From an uncultured Naasia sp. (GTDB lineage: Bacteria; Actinomycetota; Actinomycetes; Actinomycetales; Microbacteriaceae): 64,000 nt of DNA. The stretch spans positions 124,001 to 188,000 of the forward strand of contig CAJYYA010000010.1 of the NCBI GenBank assembly GCA_913778905.1. The letters run 5' to 3'. Shown here one piece after another: positions 8,149 to 19,359 of this stretch. The notes below the pieces were generated by a model. The model had not been told where the DNA came from and searched no databases. It saw only the letters and a program-made list of their open reading frames with translations. Within the stretch, counting starts at the first letter, position 1; the number at the start of each line of letters is the position of its first letter. The position numbers were made by a program, and so were the translations under genes.

Positions 8149-9441
8149 GTGACCACGTACTCCGACAGCCGCACCGCCCCGCTCCCCACCCTGTCCGCCC
8201 GCCCGCCGTGGCGTCACACGCTCATCGCCCTATCGGTCCGGAACTACCGCCTTTTCGCGCTGTCCCACCTCGTGGCCATGACCGCGGTGTGGATCCAGCG
8301 CATCGCGCAGGACTGGCTGGTCCTCGAGCTGTCGGGGAGCGCTGCGGCGGTCGGCCTCACCGTCGCCATGCAGTTCGCCCCGATGCTGCTGCTCGGGATG
8401 TACGGCGGCCTCATCGCCGACCGCTTCTCGAAGCGTGCCATCCTGCTGGTCACCCAGCTCATCAGTGCCGCACTGAGCCTCACTCTGGCCGTGTTGGCCC
8501 TCACCGGCTCGATCGAGGTGTGGCACATCTTCGTCCTGGCCCTCCTCTCCGGCCTCGTCACGGTCGTCGACAACCCCGCACGGCAGACGTTCGTCAGCGA
8601 GGTCGTCGGACACCGCCACCTCACGAACGCGATCAGTTTGAATGCCTCGATCTTCCAACTCGGTGGACTGATCGGCCCTGCGGTGAGCGGTGCACTCCTG
8701 CTCTCGGTGGGCGCGGGGTGGTCGTTCGCGATCAACGCCCTCGCCTGCCTGGTCGTCGTGTGCGTGCTGCTGAGGCTGCGGACCGACCAGCTCATGCCCG
8801 CCCCGCCCGCGCCGCGGGCGAAGGGACAGCTGCGCGAGGCGCTCGTCTACATCGGTCGCAAACCGGAGATCCTCTGGACCCTGGTGCTGGTCGGGGTGCT
8901 CGCCGTGTTCGCGTTCACCATGCCGGTCCTACTCGCGTCCTTCGCCGCCGACGTCTTCCGGACCGGACCCGGTGGCTACGGTCTGTACAACTCCGTGCTA
9001 GCTGCGGGAGCCCTCGTCGGCGCGATCGCATCCACGCGCCGGTCGGGCCTCACGCTCAAGACGGTCGTCGTCGCCGGCGGACTGTTCGCCGCGCTTCAGG
9101 CGATCGGCGGGACCATGCCGGGGGAGTTCGCCTTCTGCGCCGCGCTCTTCCTCATCGGTGTGCTCAACCTGCTGTTCATCACGGGAGCCAACTCGCTCGT
9201 CCAGCTCTCGAGCAATCCGGCGATCCGAGGCCGCGTGATGTCGGTCTACGTCCTGCTCCTTCTGGGAGGACAGGCCATCGGTGGGCCGGTGATGGGCTGG
9301 CTCGTCGAGAGCTGGGGTGCCCACGTCGGAATGATCGTGTCGGGCGCGGTACCTACGGTGGCCGCCCTGACCATCGGCGTGCTCCTGCGCCGCCGTCGCA
9401 CTCGACTGCGAACCCGGCCGGAGCCGGCGATCACCGCTTAG
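8149..9441 (+). CDS. MFS transporter, probable drug/metabolite exporter
   Basis: A 430-residue inner-membrane protein with about 12 predicted membrane segments. The loop after TM2 carries GLIADRFSKR (residues 83-92), the MFS motif A equivalent; N-terminal SVRNYRLFALS and WIQRIAQDWLVLELS resemble the EntS/MFS_3 exporter group. It probably exports a toxic or signalling compound by proton antiport, but the substrate is unknown. It diverges from the LysR gene, so it is the likely target of that regulator. The GTG start gives the conserved N-terminus; no good ribosome-binding site is visible. Its stop codon overlaps the coaE -10 box. Confidence 0.9.
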   Translation: MTTYSDSRTAPLPTLSARPPWRHTLIALSVRNYRLFALSHLVAMTAVWIQRIAQDWLVLELSGSAAAVGLTVAMQFAPMLLLGMYGGLIADRFSKRAILLVTQLISAALSLTLAVLALTGSIEVWHIFVLALLSGLVTVVDNPARQTFVSEVVGHRHLTNAISLNASIFQLGGLIGPAVSGALLLSVGAGWSFAINALACLVVVCVLLRLRTDQLMPAPPAPRAKGQLREALVYIGRKPEILWTLVLVGVLAVFAFTMPVLLASFAADVFRTGPGGYGLYNSVLAAGALVGAIASTRRSGLTLKTVVVAGGLFAALQAIGGTMPGEFAFCAALFLIGVLNLLFITGANSLVQLSSNPAIRGRVMSVYVLLLLGGQAIGGPVMGWLVESWGAHVGMIVSGAVPTVAALTIGVLLRRRRTRLRTRPEPAITA

Positions 9442-9444
9442 GGT
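9439..9444 (+). promoter_or_regulatory. -10 hexamer TAGGGT of leaderless coaE
   Basis: TAGGGT overlaps the stop codon of the MFS gene and ends six bases before the coaE ATG, predicting a leaderless mRNA. No ribosome-binding site is present. Confidence 0.45.
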
Positions 9445-9450
9445 GATCGG

Positions 9451-10059
9451 ATGCCCCTCATCGCTCTGACCGGTGGCATCGCTGCCGGCAAGTCCACGGT
9501 CGCGAGTCGACTCGCTGAGCTCGGTGCGGTCGTCGTCGATGCCGACCGCCTATCGCGCCAGGCGGTCGAGGTCGGGAGCCCCGGTCTGAGCGCGATCCGC
9601 GAGCGGTTCGGGGATACCGTCATAGCCGGCGACGGGTCACTCGATCGTCCGGCCCTCGGCGCGGTGGTCTTCTCCGATGAGGGTGCCAGGGCCGACCTCA
9701 ACGCCATCGTGCATCCCGAGGTGTCGCGTCTGTCCCAGGAGGCATTCGCCGCAGCGTTCGCCGAGGATCCCCGTCGAGTCGTCGTCTACGATGTCCCGCT
9801 ACTCGCCGAGTCGCGGGGAGCCGCGGAGTTCGACGTCGTCGTCGTCGTCCATGCGCCCGCCGAGGAGCGTATTCGTCGTCTCGTGGAGATCCGCCGTATG
9901 ACACCCGCTGAAGCGGAGGGGCGGGTGCGCGCGCAAGCGGACGACGCCGCCAGACTCGCGCTGGCCGATCACGTCATCGACTCGTCGGTGTCGGTCGAGT
10001 CGACGGTCGCCGCGACCGATGCCCTGTGGCCGAAGCTGGAGGCGACGGTCAGGAAGTGA
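9451..10059 (+). CDS. coaE: Dephospho-CoA kinase
   Basis: A 202-residue P-loop kinase that phosphorylates the 3'-hydroxyl of dephospho-CoA, the last step of coenzyme A synthesis. The Walker A motif GGIAAGKST is at residues 8-16, followed by DADRLSRQ at 31-38, which fits the substrate site; VVYDVPLLAES and the lid region ERIRRLVEIR complete the family pattern. Length is typical for the single-domain enzyme. It lacks the C-terminal GrpB-like domain found in mycobacterial CoaE. The end overlaps the convergent EamA transporter gene by 11 bp. Confidence 0.96.
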   Translation: MPLIALTGGIAAGKSTVASRLAELGAVVVDADRLSRQAVEVGSPGLSAIRERFGDTVIAGDGSLDRPALGAVVFSDEGARADLNAIVHPEVSRLSQEAFAAAFAEDPRRVVVYDVPLLAESRGAAEFDVVVVVHAPAEERIRRLVEIRRMTPAEAEGRVRAQADDAARLALADHVIDSSVSVESTVAATDALWPKLEATVRK

Positions 10060-10948
10060 GCGCCTCCTCGGCGCGGCGCAGTTCGCCTCGTCGACGGCTT
10101 GCCGAGATCACCGCGACGACATTGGCGAGGCTGATGACGGCCAGGCCGCCGATCTGGGCGGGGGCGAGTGTCTGGCCGAGGATCAGCAGGCCCGCAAGCG
10201 CAGCGGCACTCGGTTGGATGCTCTGGAGGACTCCGAAGAGCCCACGGGGGATCCGCTTCAGCACGGCGAGGTCGATGGAGTAGGGCAGCGCGGAGGAAAG
10301 CACGCCGATCGCGAGGCCGAGGCCGAGCACGCGGGGGAGCTCCGCGGGTGGGACGCCGATGAGGATGATGACGAGAACCGGCAGTGTGAACACCGAGGCG
10401 GCGCAGCTCGCGATGGCGGTGCCCTGCGCACCCGGCAAGGTGCGCGACGCCGTCTGGCCGAAGACGATGTAGCCGGCCCAGGCGGTTCCCGCGGCGAGAG
10501 CGAACACCACCCCGACGGGGTTGACGTCCCCCACCGCCCCGGTGAGGAGGACGACGCCCCCGCCCGCGGCGAGGCCGCACAGGAGGTCGATCAGTCGACG
10601 TGACGAGACGAGCGCGAGGGTCAGCGGCCCGAGGAACTCGAGCGTGACCGCGAGGCCCAGCGGGATGTACTGGAACGCCGCATAGATCGCGAGGTTCATG
10701 ATGAGCAGCATGAGTCCGAGCAGCAGTGCGGGCCGGGCCGACCGCCACGTGAGCGTGCGGCGAGCGCGGATGGCGACGGGAAGCAGCACCACCGCCGCGA
10801 AGAACTGCCGGAGCCCGACGACGCCGAACGGCCCGACGAGGGGGAGCAGGGTGGCGCCGAATCCGGCGCCGGTCTGAATCGAGGCCGCGCTGAGGACGGG
10901 GCCCGCCGCGTACAGAGCGGTGTTCGCAGGGCGGCGGCGTTTCGTCAC
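10049..10948 (-). CDS. EamA/RhtA-type transporter (DMT superfamily)
   Basis: A 299-residue membrane protein with about ten predicted membrane segments in two EamA repeats (roughly residues 12-140 and 150-285). The second repeat contains [15 protein letters not shown], seen in the RhtA threonine/homoserine exporter branch. Proteins of this group export amino acids or related metabolites; substrate here is unknown. The GTG start is supported by a TAGCGT -10 box ending six bases upstream. The C-terminus is a short charged tail ([13 protein letters not shown]). Convergent with coaE. Confidence 0.88.
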   Translation of the reverse strand: MTKRRRPANTALYAAGPVLSAASIQTGAGFGATLLPLVGPFGVVGLRQFFAAVVLLPVAIRARRTLTWRSARPALLLGLMLLIMNLAIYAAFQYIPLGLAVTLEFLGPLTLALVSSRRLIDLLCGLAAGGGVVLLTGAVGDVNPVGVVFALAAGTAWAGYIVFGQTASRTLPGAQGTAIASCAASVFTLPVLVIILIGVPPAELPRVLGLGLAIGVLSSALPYSIDLAVLKRIPRGLFGVLQSIQPSAAALAGLLILGQTLAPAQIGGLAVISLANVVAVISASRRRGELRRAEEALTS

Positions 10949-10954
10949 CCCTCG

Positions 10955-10960
10955 ACGCTA
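10955..10960 (-). promoter_or_regulatory. -10 hexamer TAGCGT, leaderless EamA gene
   Basis: On the minus strand TAGCGT ends six bases before the GTG at 10948, with no ribosome-binding site, predicting a leaderless transcript. Confidence 0.5.
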
Positions 10961-11063
10961 GGCCCCGTCCGCTCGCGCCACGTATCGCCGCGCCCGCGCG
11001 GCGACGGCGCGACCTCCCAGTGCGCCCCCGGCGAACCCCGGGGATCGTGTCGGTGGTCCTCCT

Positions 11064-11069
11064 TACACT
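11064..11069 (+). promoter_or_regulatory. -10 hexamer TACACT of leaderless uvrB
   Basis: TACACT ends seven bases before the uvrB ATG at 11077. No purine-rich ribosome-binding site lies between, which fits a leaderless mRNA. An SOS (LexA) box was looked for here and not found. Confidence 0.5.
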
Positions 11070-11076
11070 TCCAATC

Positions 11077-13149
11077 ATGAAGCCCACCCGTTCCGTGCGC
11101 CCGTTCGAGGTCATCAGCGAGTACAAGCCGAGCGGCGACCAGCCGACCGCGATCGCCGAGCTCGCGGGGCGTATCAATGCAGGAGAGACCGACGTGGTGC
11201 TCCTGGGCGCCACCGGAACGGGCAAGTCCGCGACCACCGCGTGGCTGATCGAGGCGGTTCAGAGGCCGACTCTGGTGCTCGCCCACAACAAGACCCTGGC
11301 GGCGCAGCTGGCGAACGAGTTCCGCGATCTGCTGCCGAACAACGCGGTGGAGTACTTCGTCTCCTACTACGACTACTACCAGCCCGAGGCCTACGTCCCG
11401 CAGACCGACACCTTCATCGAGAAGGACAGCTCGGTGAACGCCGAGGTCGAGCGTCTCCGGCACTCGACGACCAATTCGTTGCTGAGTCGGCGCGATGTGG
11501 TCGTCGTCTCGACGGTGTCCTGCATCTACGGCCTGGGCGCCGCGGAAGAGTACCTGGAAGCGATGGTGGCGCTGCAGGTCGGGCAGCGCATCTCCCGTGA
11601 TCAGCTGGTGCGCCGCTTCATCAACATGCAGTACGAGCGCAACGACTACGACTTCTCCCGTGGTCGGTTCCGGGTCAAGGGCGACACGATCGAGATCATC
11701 CCGGTCTACGAGGAGCACGCCGTCCGAATCGAGATGTTCGGCGACGAGATCGAGGCGCTCTACCTCCTGCATCCGCTGACAGGTGAGGTGCTCCGCCAGA
11801 TGGACGCGACCTCCGTCTTCCCCGCCACGCACTACGCCGCGAGTCCCGCGACGATGCAGCGCGCCATCGCATCCATCCGCGAGGAACTGGCGGAAGAGCT
11901 GCCCAAGCTCGAGAAGGCGGGGAAGCTCCTCGAGGCGCAGCGACTCCGCATGCGCACGACCTTCGATCTCGAGATGATGGAGCAGATCGGCTTCTGCTCG
12001 GGCATCGAGAACTACTCGCGCCACGTAGACGGCCGTCGCCCGGGGGAGGCTCCCAACTGCCTCCTCGACTACTTCGCCGACGACTTCCTCGTCGTCATCG
12101 ACGAGTCGCACGTGACCGTGCCGCAGATCGGGGCGATGTACGAGGGCGACGCGTCCCGCAAGCGCACTCTGGTCGAGCACGGCTTCCGCCTCCCGAGCGC
12201 CATGGACAACCGACCTCTCAAATGGGAGGAGTTCAAGGCCCGCGTCGGCCAGACCGTGTACCTCTCCGCGACGCCGGGCCGCTACGAGCTGGGGATGTCC
12301 GACGGCTACGTCGAACAGATCATCCGGCCGACCGGGCTCGTCGATCCCGAGATCGTCATCAAGCCGAGCAAGAACCAGATCGACGACCTCCTCGAGGAGA
12401 TCCGCATCCGCGCGGATCGCGACGAGCGCGTGCTCGTCACGACCCTGACGAAGAAGATGGCCGAGGAGCTCACGGCCTATCTCACCGAGTCGGGGGTCAA
12501 CGTCCGTTACCTGCATGCCGACGTCGACACGCTCCGGCGCGTCGAGCTCCTCACCGAGCTGCGTGCGGGTGTGTATGACGTCCTCATCGGCATCAACCTG
12601 CTCCGCGAAGGACTCGACCTCCCCGAGGTGTCACTCGTCGCGATCCTCGATGCCGACAAGGAAGGCTTCCTGCGTTCTTCGACGTCTCTCATCCAGACGA
12701 TCGGCCGCGCCGCGCGCAACGTGTCCGGCGAGGTGCACATGTACGCGGACAACATCACCGACTCGATGAAGAACGCCATCGAGGAGACGACGCGACGCCG
12801 CGAACGCCAGATCGCGTACAACAAGGAGCACGGGATCGACCCGCAGCCCCTCCGCAAGAAGATCGCCGACATCACCGACCAGATCATCCGCGAGGGCGCC
12901 GACACCAAGGAGCTCCTGTCGGGGCGCCAGTCGGGCAAGCGCTCTCCCACGCCCAACCTCAAGAAGGGGCGCGAAGGTATCGCCGCCAAGGGCGGCAACG
13001 AGATCGAGTCGATCATCGCCGATCTCAACGATCAGATGCTCCAGGCCGCGGCGGAGCTGAAGTTCGAGCTCGCCGCACGTCTGCGCGACGAGCTCAACGA
13101 CATGAAGAAGGAGCTGCGGCAGATGGAGAAGGCCGGCCACCTCGTCTGA
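11077..13149 (+). CDS. uvrB: Excinuclease ABC subunit UvrB
   Basis: A 690-residue UvrB, the damage-verifying helicase-like subunit of nucleotide excision repair; it takes damaged DNA from UvrA and recruits UvrC. Walker A GATGTGKS is at residues 44-51. The beta-hairpin that inserts between strands begins near Y97 ([21 protein letters not shown] region). The DESH box has D342, and motif VI (QTIGRAARN) is near residue 545. A C-terminal UVR domain (about 650-685) contacts UvrC. The ATG at 11077 is preferred over upstream in-frame codons because homology starts there and a -10 box sits seven bases before it. Confidence 0.98.
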   Translation: MKPTRSVRPFEVISEYKPSGDQPTAIAELAGRINAGETDVVLLGATGTGKSATTAWLIEAVQRPTLVLAHNKTLAAQLANEFRDLLPNNAVEYFVSYYDYYQPEAYVPQTDTFIEKDSSVNAEVERLRHSTTNSLLSRRDVVVVSTVSCIYGLGAAEEYLEAMVALQVGQRISRDQLVRRFINMQYERNDYDFSRGRFRVKGDTIEIIPVYEEHAVRIEMFGDEIEALYLLHPLTGEVLRQMDATSVFPATHYAASPATMQRAIASIREELAEELPKLEKAGKLLEAQRLRMRTTFDLEMMEQIGFCSGIENYSRHVDGRRPGEAPNCLLDYFADDFLVVIDESHVTVPQIGAMYEGDASRKRTLVEHGFRLPSAMDNRPLKWEEFKARVGQTVYLSATPGRYELGMSDGYVEQIIRPTGLVDPEIVIKPSKNQIDDLLEEIRIRADRDERVLVTTLTKKMAEELTAYLTESGVNVRYLHADVDTLRRVELLTELRAGVYDVLIGINLLREGLDLPEVSLVAILDADKEGFLRSSTSLIQTIGRAARNVSGEVHMYADNITDSMKNAIEETTRRRERQIAYNKEHGIDPQPLRKKIADITDQIIREGADTKELLSGRQSGKRSPTPNLKKGREGIAAKGGNEIESIIADLNDQMLQAAAELKFELAARLRDELNDMKKELRQMEKAGHLV

Positions 13150-13166
13150 GTCGATGGTGTGCCGCG

Positions 13167-13204
13167 GTTCGCAGCTCCCGCCGCTAGCGGTGGAAGCTGC
13201 GAAC
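13167..13204. terminator. uvrB terminator hairpin
   Basis: GTTCGCAGCT (13167-13176) pairs with AGCTGCGAAC (13195-13204), and the inner bases extend the stem through CCGCT/AGCGG. It lies 17 nt past the uvrB stop. No T-run follows. Confidence 0.75.
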
Positions 13205-13273
13205 GACGGTCGTGCCACGCCGTCCCGGGGTCTCCTCAGAGCGAACCCGGGAGGTCGTGTCGGAGGGTCGACC

Positions 13274-13279
13274 TAGACT
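13274..13279 (+). promoter_or_regulatory. -10 hexamer TAGACT of leaderless uvrA
   Basis: TAGACT ends six bases before the uvrA GTG at 13286, with no ribosome-binding site. It is one of the closest matches to the consensus among the leaderless-type promoters here. Confidence 0.55.
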
Positions 13280-13285
13280 TTCCAG

Positions 13286-16174
13286 GTGCCGATTTCCCCT
13301 GTCTCCGGAGCCAAGCTGAGCGTTCGCGGCGCTCGCGTCCACAACCTTCGCGGTGTCGATCTCGACATCCCACGCGACTCGCTCGTCGTCTTCACCGGGC
13401 TCTCCGGATCGGGTAAGTCGAGCCTCGCGTTCGACACGATCTTCGCCGAGGGACAGCGACGCTACGTCGAGTCGCTCTCGGCCTACGCACGCCAGTTCCT
13501 GGGGCAGGTCGACCGTCCGGATGTCGACTTCATCGAGGGCCTCAGCCCGGCGGTCTCGATCGACCAGAAGTCGACGAACCGCAACCCGCGGTCGACGGTC
13601 GGAACGATCACAGAGATCTACGACTACATGCGTCTGCTCTGGGCGCGTGTTGGCGTGCCGCACTGCCCCATCTGCGGCGAGGTCATCGCCCGTCAGTCGG
13701 TGCAGCAGATCGCCGACCAACTCATGGAGCTCGAGGCGGGTACCCGCTATCAGGTGACGGCGCCCGTCGTGCAGCAGCGCAAGGGCGAGTTCGTCGACCT
13801 GTTTGCCGAGCTGTCGGCGAAGGGGTTCTCCCGTGCCATGGTCGATGGTGCGATGGTTCAGCTGACCGATCCGCCGACCCTCAAGAAGCAGTACAAGCAC
13901 GACATCGCGGTGGTGGTCGACCGTCTCGTCGCCGCCGACGACCTGCTCACCCGATTGACCGACTCGCTCGAGACGGCGCTGCGTCTCACCGACGGCCTGG
14001 TCCAGATCAACTTCGTCGACCAGGAGGGCGACGCTGCCTGGCGCACGTACAGCGAGCGCCTGTCCTGCCCCAACCAGCACCCGATCCAGCTGTCCGAGAT
14101 CGAGCCGCGAACCTTCTCGTTCAACGCGCCGTTCGGAGCGTGCCCGGAATGCTCCGGCCTCGGTACGCGCATGGCCGTCGATGCCGACCTCCTCCTGGGC
14201 GACCCCGACCTGAGCATCAAGGAGGGCGTCATCGTCCCCTGGACCAGCCAGGGCAAGGGTCTCTACAACTACTACGAGCGCCTTCTGAAGGGGCTCGCGA
14301 AGGATCTCGGTTTCTCGCTGACGACGCCGTGGAACAAGCTGGACCCCCAGGCGCAGGAGGCCGTGCTCCGAGGCAACGACTACGAGGTCCACGTCCGCTG
14401 GAAGAACCGCTTCGGTCGCGAGGTCACCTATTCGCAGGGCTTCGAAGGCGTCATCCCCTATCTCGAACGCAACTACCTCCAGGCTGAGACGGACACGCAG
14501 CGTGCGCGGTGGGCCGAGTACCTCCGCGAGGTGCCCTGCCCGGTCTGTCAGGGGCGCCGACTCAAGCCCGAGGTGCTCTCGGTTCTGGTCGACGGCCGTA
14601 GCATCGCGGACGTCGCCGACCTGAGCCTCGTGAAGGCCAGCGAGTTCGTCAACTCGATCAACCTGAACGCTCGCGACGTCAAGATCGCGGCACAGGTGCT
14701 CCGCGAGATCCGCGTGCGCCTCGAGTTCCTCCTCGAGGTGGGTCTGAGCTATTTGACCCTCGGCCGTTCCGCCGGCTCGCTGTCGGGTGGCGAGGCTCAG
14801 CGCATCCGTCTCGCGACGCAGATCGGATCCGGCCTGACGGGTGTCCTCTACGTTCTCGACGAGCCCAGCATCGGTCTGCATCAGCGCGACAACCGGCGTC
14901 TCATCGACACGCTCGTCAAGCTGCGAGACCTGGGCAACACGCTCATCGTCGTCGAGCACGACGAGGACACCATCCGGACCGCCGACTGGATCGTCGACAT
15001 CGGACCGGGCGCGGGCGAGGGCGGCGGTGTCGTCGTCCACTCGGGCGGCTACGACGCGCTGCTGGCCGAGACGAAGTCGATCACAGGGGACTATCTCTCC
15101 GGCCGCCGGGCGATCGAGACACCGAAGAAGCGCCGCAAGGTCGACAAGAAGCGCACCATCAACGTGGTCGGGGCCCAGGCGAACAATCTGAAGAACGTCT
15201 CCGCGGAGTTCCCGCTCGGCGTGTTCACCTCGGTGACCGGGGTGAGCGGCTCGGGCAAGAGCACGCTCGTCAACGACATCCTCTACCGGGTGCTCGCCAA
15301 CCGGCTGAACGGTGCGCGGAAGGTGGCGGGCAAGCACACTCGCGTGACCGGGGTCGACCAGCTCGACAAGGTCGTGCACGTCGACCAGGCGCCCATCGGC
15401 CGCACCCCGCGATCGAACCCGGCGACCTACACGGGCGTCTTCGACCGCATCCGCACGCTCTTCAGCGAGACAGTCGAGGCCAAATCCCGCGGATACCTGC
15501 CGGGCCGGTTCAGCTTCAACGTCAAGGGCGGCCGCTGCGAGAACTGCCAGGGCGACGGCACCATCAAGATCGAGATGAACTTCCTGCCCGACGTCTACGT
15601 CGTGTGCGAGGTCTGCCACGGTGCCCGCTACAACCGCGACACCCTGGCCGTGCACTACAAGGGCAAGAACATCGCCGAGGTGCTCGACATGCCGATCAGC
15701 GAGGCGGCCGAGTTCTTCGAGCCCATCTCCGCGATCCATCGGTTCCTCAAGACCCTCGTCGACGTCGGTCTCGGCTACGTCCGTCTGGGGCAGAGCGCGA
15801 CGACACTGTCCGGAGGTGAGGCCCAGCGCGTCAAGCTCGCGACGGAGCTCCAGCGCCGCAGCAACGGCCGCACCGTCTACGTGCTCGACGAGCCGACGAC
15901 GGGTCTGCACTTCGAAGATGTCCGGAAGCTCCTCGAGGTGCTGAACAGCCTCGTCGAGAAGGGCAACACGGTCATCTGCATCGAGCACAACCTCGACGTG
16001 ATCAAGTCGTCCGACTGGATCGTCGACATGGGCCCCGAGGGTGGTTCGGGCGGTGGCACCGTGATCGCCACGGGCACGCCCGAGAAGGTCGCCATGGTCG
16101 AGGAGAGCCACACCGGCCGCTTCCTGGCCGAGATCCTGCACGGGACGAGCGCCCAGCTCTCCCGCGCCTCCTGA
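13286..16174 (+). CDS. uvrA: Excinuclease ABC subunit UvrA
   Basis: A 962-residue UvrA, the dimeric ABC ATPase that scans DNA for bulky lesions and loads UvrB. Two ABC modules are complete: Walker A GLSGSGKS with K44 and GVSGSGKST with K658, each paired with an SGGEAQR signature. Zinc-binding cysteines are visible at C127-x-x-C130, around residue 285 (CPECSGLG) and around residue 752 (CENCQGDG ... CEVCHG). The insertion domain that recognises DNA lies between the first Walker A and its signature. The GTG start follows a -10 box by six bases. uvrC begins 14 nt after the stop. Confidence 0.98.
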   Translation: MPISPVSGAKLSVRGARVHNLRGVDLDIPRDSLVVFTGLSGSGKSSLAFDTIFAEGQRRYVESLSAYARQFLGQVDRPDVDFIEGLSPAVSIDQKSTNRNPRSTVGTITEIYDYMRLLWARVGVPHCPICGEVIARQSVQQIADQLMELEAGTRYQVTAPVVQQRKGEFVDLFAELSAKGFSRAMVDGAMVQLTDPPTLKKQYKHDIAVVVDRLVAADDLLTRLTDSLETALRLTDGLVQINFVDQEGDAAWRTYSERLSCPNQHPIQLSEIEPRTFSFNAPFGACPECSGLGTRMAVDADLLLGDPDLSIKEGVIVPWTSQGKGLYNYYERLLKGLAKDLGFSLTTPWNKLDPQAQEAVLRGNDYEVHVRWKNRFGREVTYSQGFEGVIPYLERNYLQAETDTQRARWAEYLREVPCPVCQGRRLKPEVLSVLVDGRSIADVADLSLVKASEFVNSINLNARDVKIAAQVLREIRVRLEFLLEVGLSYLTLGRSAGSLSGGEAQRIRLATQIGSGLTGVLYVLDEPSIGLHQRDNRRLIDTLVKLRDLGNTLIVVEHDEDTIRTADWIVDIGPGAGEGGGVVVHSGGYDALLAETKSITGDYLSGRRAIETPKKRRKVDKKRTINVVGAQANNLKNVSAEFPLGVFTSVTGVSGSGKSTLVNDILYRVLANRLNGARKVAGKHTRVTGVDQLDKVVHVDQAPIGRTPRSNPATYTGVFDRIRTLFSETVEAKSRGYLPGRFSFNVKGGRCENCQGDGTIKIEMNFLPDVYVVCEVCHGARYNRDTLAVHYKGKNIAEVLDMPISEAAEFFEPISAIHRFLKTLVDVGLGYVRLGQSATTLSGGEAQRVKLATELQRRSNGRTVYVLDEPTTGLHFEDVRKLLEVLNSLVEKGNTVICIEHNLDVIKSSDWIVDMGPEGGSGGGTVIATGTPEKVAMVEESHTGRFLAEILHGTSAQLSRAS

Positions 16175-16188
16175 CGGACAAGGATCCG

Positions 16189-18216
16189 ATGCCCCCACGC
16201 AGTTCTCCGACGGTTCCGTACCGCCCCAAAGCGGGTGAGATCCCGACCTCGCCCGGTGTCTACCGTTTCCAGGACGACGCCGGGCGGGTGCTCTACGTCG
16301 GCAAGGCCAAGAACCTCCGCCAGCGGCTCAGCAACTACTTCGCGCCGCTGCACACCCTGCACGAGCGCACCCGCCACATGGTCACCCACGCCACGAGCGT
16401 GCAGTGGACCGTGGTCAATTCCGACTTCGAGTCTCTGCAGCTCGAGTACACCTGGATCAAGGAGTTCGCGCCGCCCTACAACGTCAAGTTCCGCGACGAC
16501 AAGACCTACCCCTACATGGTGGTCACGCTCGGCGACGAGGCGCCACGGGTGATGGTGTCGCGCAACCGGCGCATTCCTAAGGCGAGATATTTCGGGCCCT
16601 ACCCGAAGATCTGGGCCGTCCGGCAGACGGTCGAGCTGATGGTGCGTGCGTTCCCGATCCGCACCTGCTCCGATTCGAGCTACAAGCGGGCGATGAGCAC
16701 CGGGCGCGCCTGCTTCCCGGGGCAGATCGGTCGGTGCGGTGGCCCGTGCTCGATGAAGGTCACGATCGAGGAGCATCGCAAGATCGTCGACCAGTTCGTG
16801 TCCTTCATGTCCTACCCCGACCCGAAGCTCATCTCGCGCCTGCAGGCCGACATGCGGGCGGCCTCGGCGGCGCTCGAGTTCGAGCGCGCGGCCCAGCTCC
16901 GCGACCGCGTCTCCGCCCTCGAGAACGTCATCGAGTCGAGCGCCGTCGTGCTGCGCGACGACGTGGACGCCGACGTCTTCGGGATCGAGCACGACGAACT
17001 GGCCGCTGCGGTGCAACTGTTCCGGGTACGGGGCGGGCGTATCCGCGGTGTCCGCTCGTGGGTCGTCGACAAGGAGCTCGACCTCGGAATGGGCGAGCTG
17101 GTCGACTCGATCCTGCAAAGCGCCTACGACGACGGCGAACCGCCGCCCCGCGAGATCGTGGTGCCCGAGCTCCCCGACGATGCGGAGGCCCTCGAGGTCT
17201 TCCTGGCCCAGGTGCGGGGGCGGGGGAGTGTCAAGCTCAGGGCCGCTCAGCGCGGCGAGAAGGCCGCCCTGCTGCAGACCGCGACCATGAACGCCAAGCA
17301 GGCGCTGGGTCTCTACAAGACACGGCGGAGCGCCGACTACGTGGCACGCAGCAAGGCCCTGACGGATCTGCAGGAGGCGCTCGAGCTCGACGAGGCGCCC
17401 TTGCGGATGGAGTGCTTCGACGTGTCGCACCTGTCGGGCACGAACATCGTCGCCTCGATGGTCGTGTTCGAGGACGGCCTGCCCAAGAAGGATCAGTACC
17501 GCCGCTTCAACATCGCCGAATCGAGTGACGACACAGATTCGCTCTACCAGGTGCTGAGTCGACGCTTCTCCTATCTCGACCGTCCCGACGACGTCGACGC
17601 CGAACTCGAGGCGCTGGTGGGAGCTGCGCCCCTCGCGACCCTCGGCGACGACCGCGGCGAAACCGCCGCCGACGAGTTGGAGGATCTGGTCGACGAGCTC
17701 GAGGACGACGATCTCGATGAGGATGCCGAGCCCGCCGACGTCGATGCCGACCTGACTGCGACGCCGAAGAAGCCCGGCAAATTCTCCTATCGGCCCAATC
17801 TGCTGATCGTCGACGGCGGTCAACCGCAGGTCGCGGCGGCGGCGCGCGCTCTGCGGGAGTCGGGCGTGACAGGCATCCGCATCTGCGGCATCGCGAAACG
17901 CCTCGAGGAGGTCTGGTTGCCCGATTCGGACTACCCGGTCATCCTGCCGCGCAACAGCGAGGCTCTCTTCATGATCCAGAGAATCCGCGACGAGGCCCAC
18001 CGTTTCGCGATCACACATCAGCGAACGCGGCGCAAGCGGGACATCACGTCGGTGTTGAACGACATCCCGGGGCTCGGGCCCACCCGCGTCCGAGAGCTGC
18101 TGCGGCACTTCGGGTCGGTCGCCAACCTCAAGAAGGCGGGGATCGACGAGATCACCGCAGTCAAGGGGATCGGGCAGGCGACAGCCGAAACCGTGCATGC
18201 CCGGCTGAGATCGTGA
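16189..18216 (+). CDS. uvrC: Excinuclease ABC subunit UvrC
   Basis: A 675-residue UvrC, the nuclease that makes both incisions in nucleotide excision repair. The N-terminal GIY-YIG domain covers about residues 14-95 ([20 protein letters not shown]), then a UVR domain near 210-240 that binds UvrB. The RNase H-like endonuclease domain ([23 protein letters not shown]) is split by an acidic insertion at about residues 465-525 rich in Asp, Glu and Ala. Two helix-hairpin-helix motifs end the protein ([27 protein letters not shown]). It follows uvrA by 14 nt, so the two are probably co-transcribed. The insertion is probably a disordered linker. Confidence 0.97.
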   Translation: MPPRSSPTVPYRPKAGEIPTSPGVYRFQDDAGRVLYVGKAKNLRQRLSNYFAPLHTLHERTRHMVTHATSVQWTVVNSDFESLQLEYTWIKEFAPPYNVKFRDDKTYPYMVVTLGDEAPRVMVSRNRRIPKARYFGPYPKIWAVRQTVELMVRAFPIRTCSDSSYKRAMSTGRACFPGQIGRCGGPCSMKVTIEEHRKIVDQFVSFMSYPDPKLISRLQADMRAASAALEFERAAQLRDRVSALENVIESSAVVLRDDVDADVFGIEHDELAAAVQLFRVRGGRIRGVRSWVVDKELDLGMGELVDSILQSAYDDGEPPPREIVVPELPDDAEALEVFLAQVRGRGSVKLRAAQRGEKAALLQTATMNAKQALGLYKTRRSADYVARSKALTDLQEALELDEAPLRMECFDVSHLSGTNIVASMVVFEDGLPKKDQYRRFNIAESSDDTDSLYQVLSRRFSYLDRPDDVDAELEALVGAAPLATLGDDRGETAADELEDLVDELEDDDLDEDAEPADVDADLTATPKKPGKFSYRPNLLIVDGGQPQVAAAARALRESGVTGIRICGIAKRLEEVWLPDSDYPVILPRNSEALFMIQRIRDEAHRFAITHQRTRRKRDITSVLNDIPGLGPTRVRELLRHFGSVANLKKAGIDEITAVKGIGQATAETVHARLRS

Positions 18217-18286
18217 GGCGGCCCACGGCGTGTCGGGGCTGGGTAGGGTTGTCGGGGAAGTGCCGGGCGGTCAGGAGCATAGGGCG

Positions 18287-19267
18287 ATGAAGCAGGGTGA
18301 GAGCGGTCGCGACGCGGAATCCGCCGCAGCGCCTGCGACGACCGCCGATGTCGACGACAGGGCTCAGGAAAGCGGCGGCGAGCCGAAGCAGTCGTCCCCC
18401 GAAGCCTCGCACCAGCAGGTCCTCCTGGTGACCGGCATGTCCGGCGCCGGTCGGACGACCGCAGGCAACGCGCTCGAGGACGTCGGCTGGCACGTCGTCG
18501 ACAACCTCCCGCCGCAGATGCTGCTTCCCCTCGTCGACGTGGCTGAGAAGGCCGCGGGCGGTCTCCCGCGACTCGCGGTCGTCGTCGACGTCCGCGGCGG
18601 GGCCAGATTCTCCGAAGTGGATCAGATGGTCCGGACGCTCCGTGCTCGCACCGCGACGAGGGTCCTGTTCCTCGACGCGAGCGACAACGCCCTCGTCCGC
18701 CGCTTCGAGTCCGTGCGGCGTCCCCACCCGCTGCAGGCGGGGGGCACGCTCCTCGACGGCATCACTGCGGAGCGCGCGCGTACCGCCCAGCTTCGGGCGA
18801 GCGCCGATGTGGTGGTCGACACGTCCGAGCTGAACATCCACAAGCTGGCGACGACGATCACCGATCTCTTCCGTGAGCCCGATGCGCCCGGCGTCAATCT
18901 GACGCTCACGAGCTTCGGCCACAAGTACGGTGTCCCCACGGATGCCGATATCGTTGCCGACGCACGTTTTCTTCCGAACCCGTACTGGATCCCCGAGCTC
19001 AGGCCCGGATCCGGTCTCGACGCCGAGGTGAGCGACTACGTCCTCGCTCAAGAAGGTGCCGCTGATTTCGTCGATCGTTTCGCTGCTCTGCTCGAGCCGG
19101 TGATCGCCGGATACGGTCGGGAGAACAAGCGCCATGCCACGATCGCGATCGGCTGCACGGGCGGTCGGCATCGATCGGTGGCACTGATCGAGGAGCTGGC
19201 GAGGCGCCTCGCGTCGCAGCCCGGCGTCGGGGTGACGACGCGTCACCGCGATCTCGATCGCGAGTGA
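18287..19267 (+). CDS. rapZ: RNase adapter / nucleotide-binding protein RapZ (YvcJ)
   Basis: A 326-residue RapZ/YvcJ family NTP-binding protein. In E. coli RapZ controls GlmY/GlmZ small RNAs; in Gram-positives its role is less clear. The P-loop reads GMSGAGRTT (residues 50-58), with Arg56 where Walker A normally has Lys; I recall this variant from other actinobacterial RapZ proteins. The C-terminal region has TSFGHKYG and GCTGGRHRSV, typical of the family. The ATG at 18287 is chosen over an upstream GTG because AGGAG lies nine bases before it. The first ~45 residues are an Ala/Glu/Ser-rich extension. whiA follows, as usual in Actinobacteria. Confidence 0.93.
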   Translation: MKQGESGRDAESAAAPATTADVDDRAQESGGEPKQSSPEASHQQVLLVTGMSGAGRTTAGNALEDVGWHVVDNLPPQMLLPLVDVAEKAAGGLPRLAVVVDVRGGARFSEVDQMVRTLRARTATRVLFLDASDNALVRRFESVRRPHPLQAGGTLLDGITAERARTAQLRASADVVVDTSELNIHKLATTITDLFREPDAPGVNLTLTSFGHKYGVPTDADIVADARFLPNPYWIPELRPGSGLDAEVSDYVLAQEGAADFVDRFAALLEPVIAGYGRENKRHATIAIGCTGGRHRSVALIEELARRLASQPGVGVTTRHRDLDRE

Positions 19268-19359
19268 CGAGCACCCTACGACCCACGGGTGCACCTGTCG
19301 GCCGCCACGAGCGGCTGAAGCCACAGACATGAACGAAGACAACAACGGAAGGTGGAGAA

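Noticed and set aside
11041-11076. SOS (LexA) box upstream of uvrB
   Set aside because: No GAAC-N4-GTTC-like actinobacterial LexA site is visible here or before uvrA.
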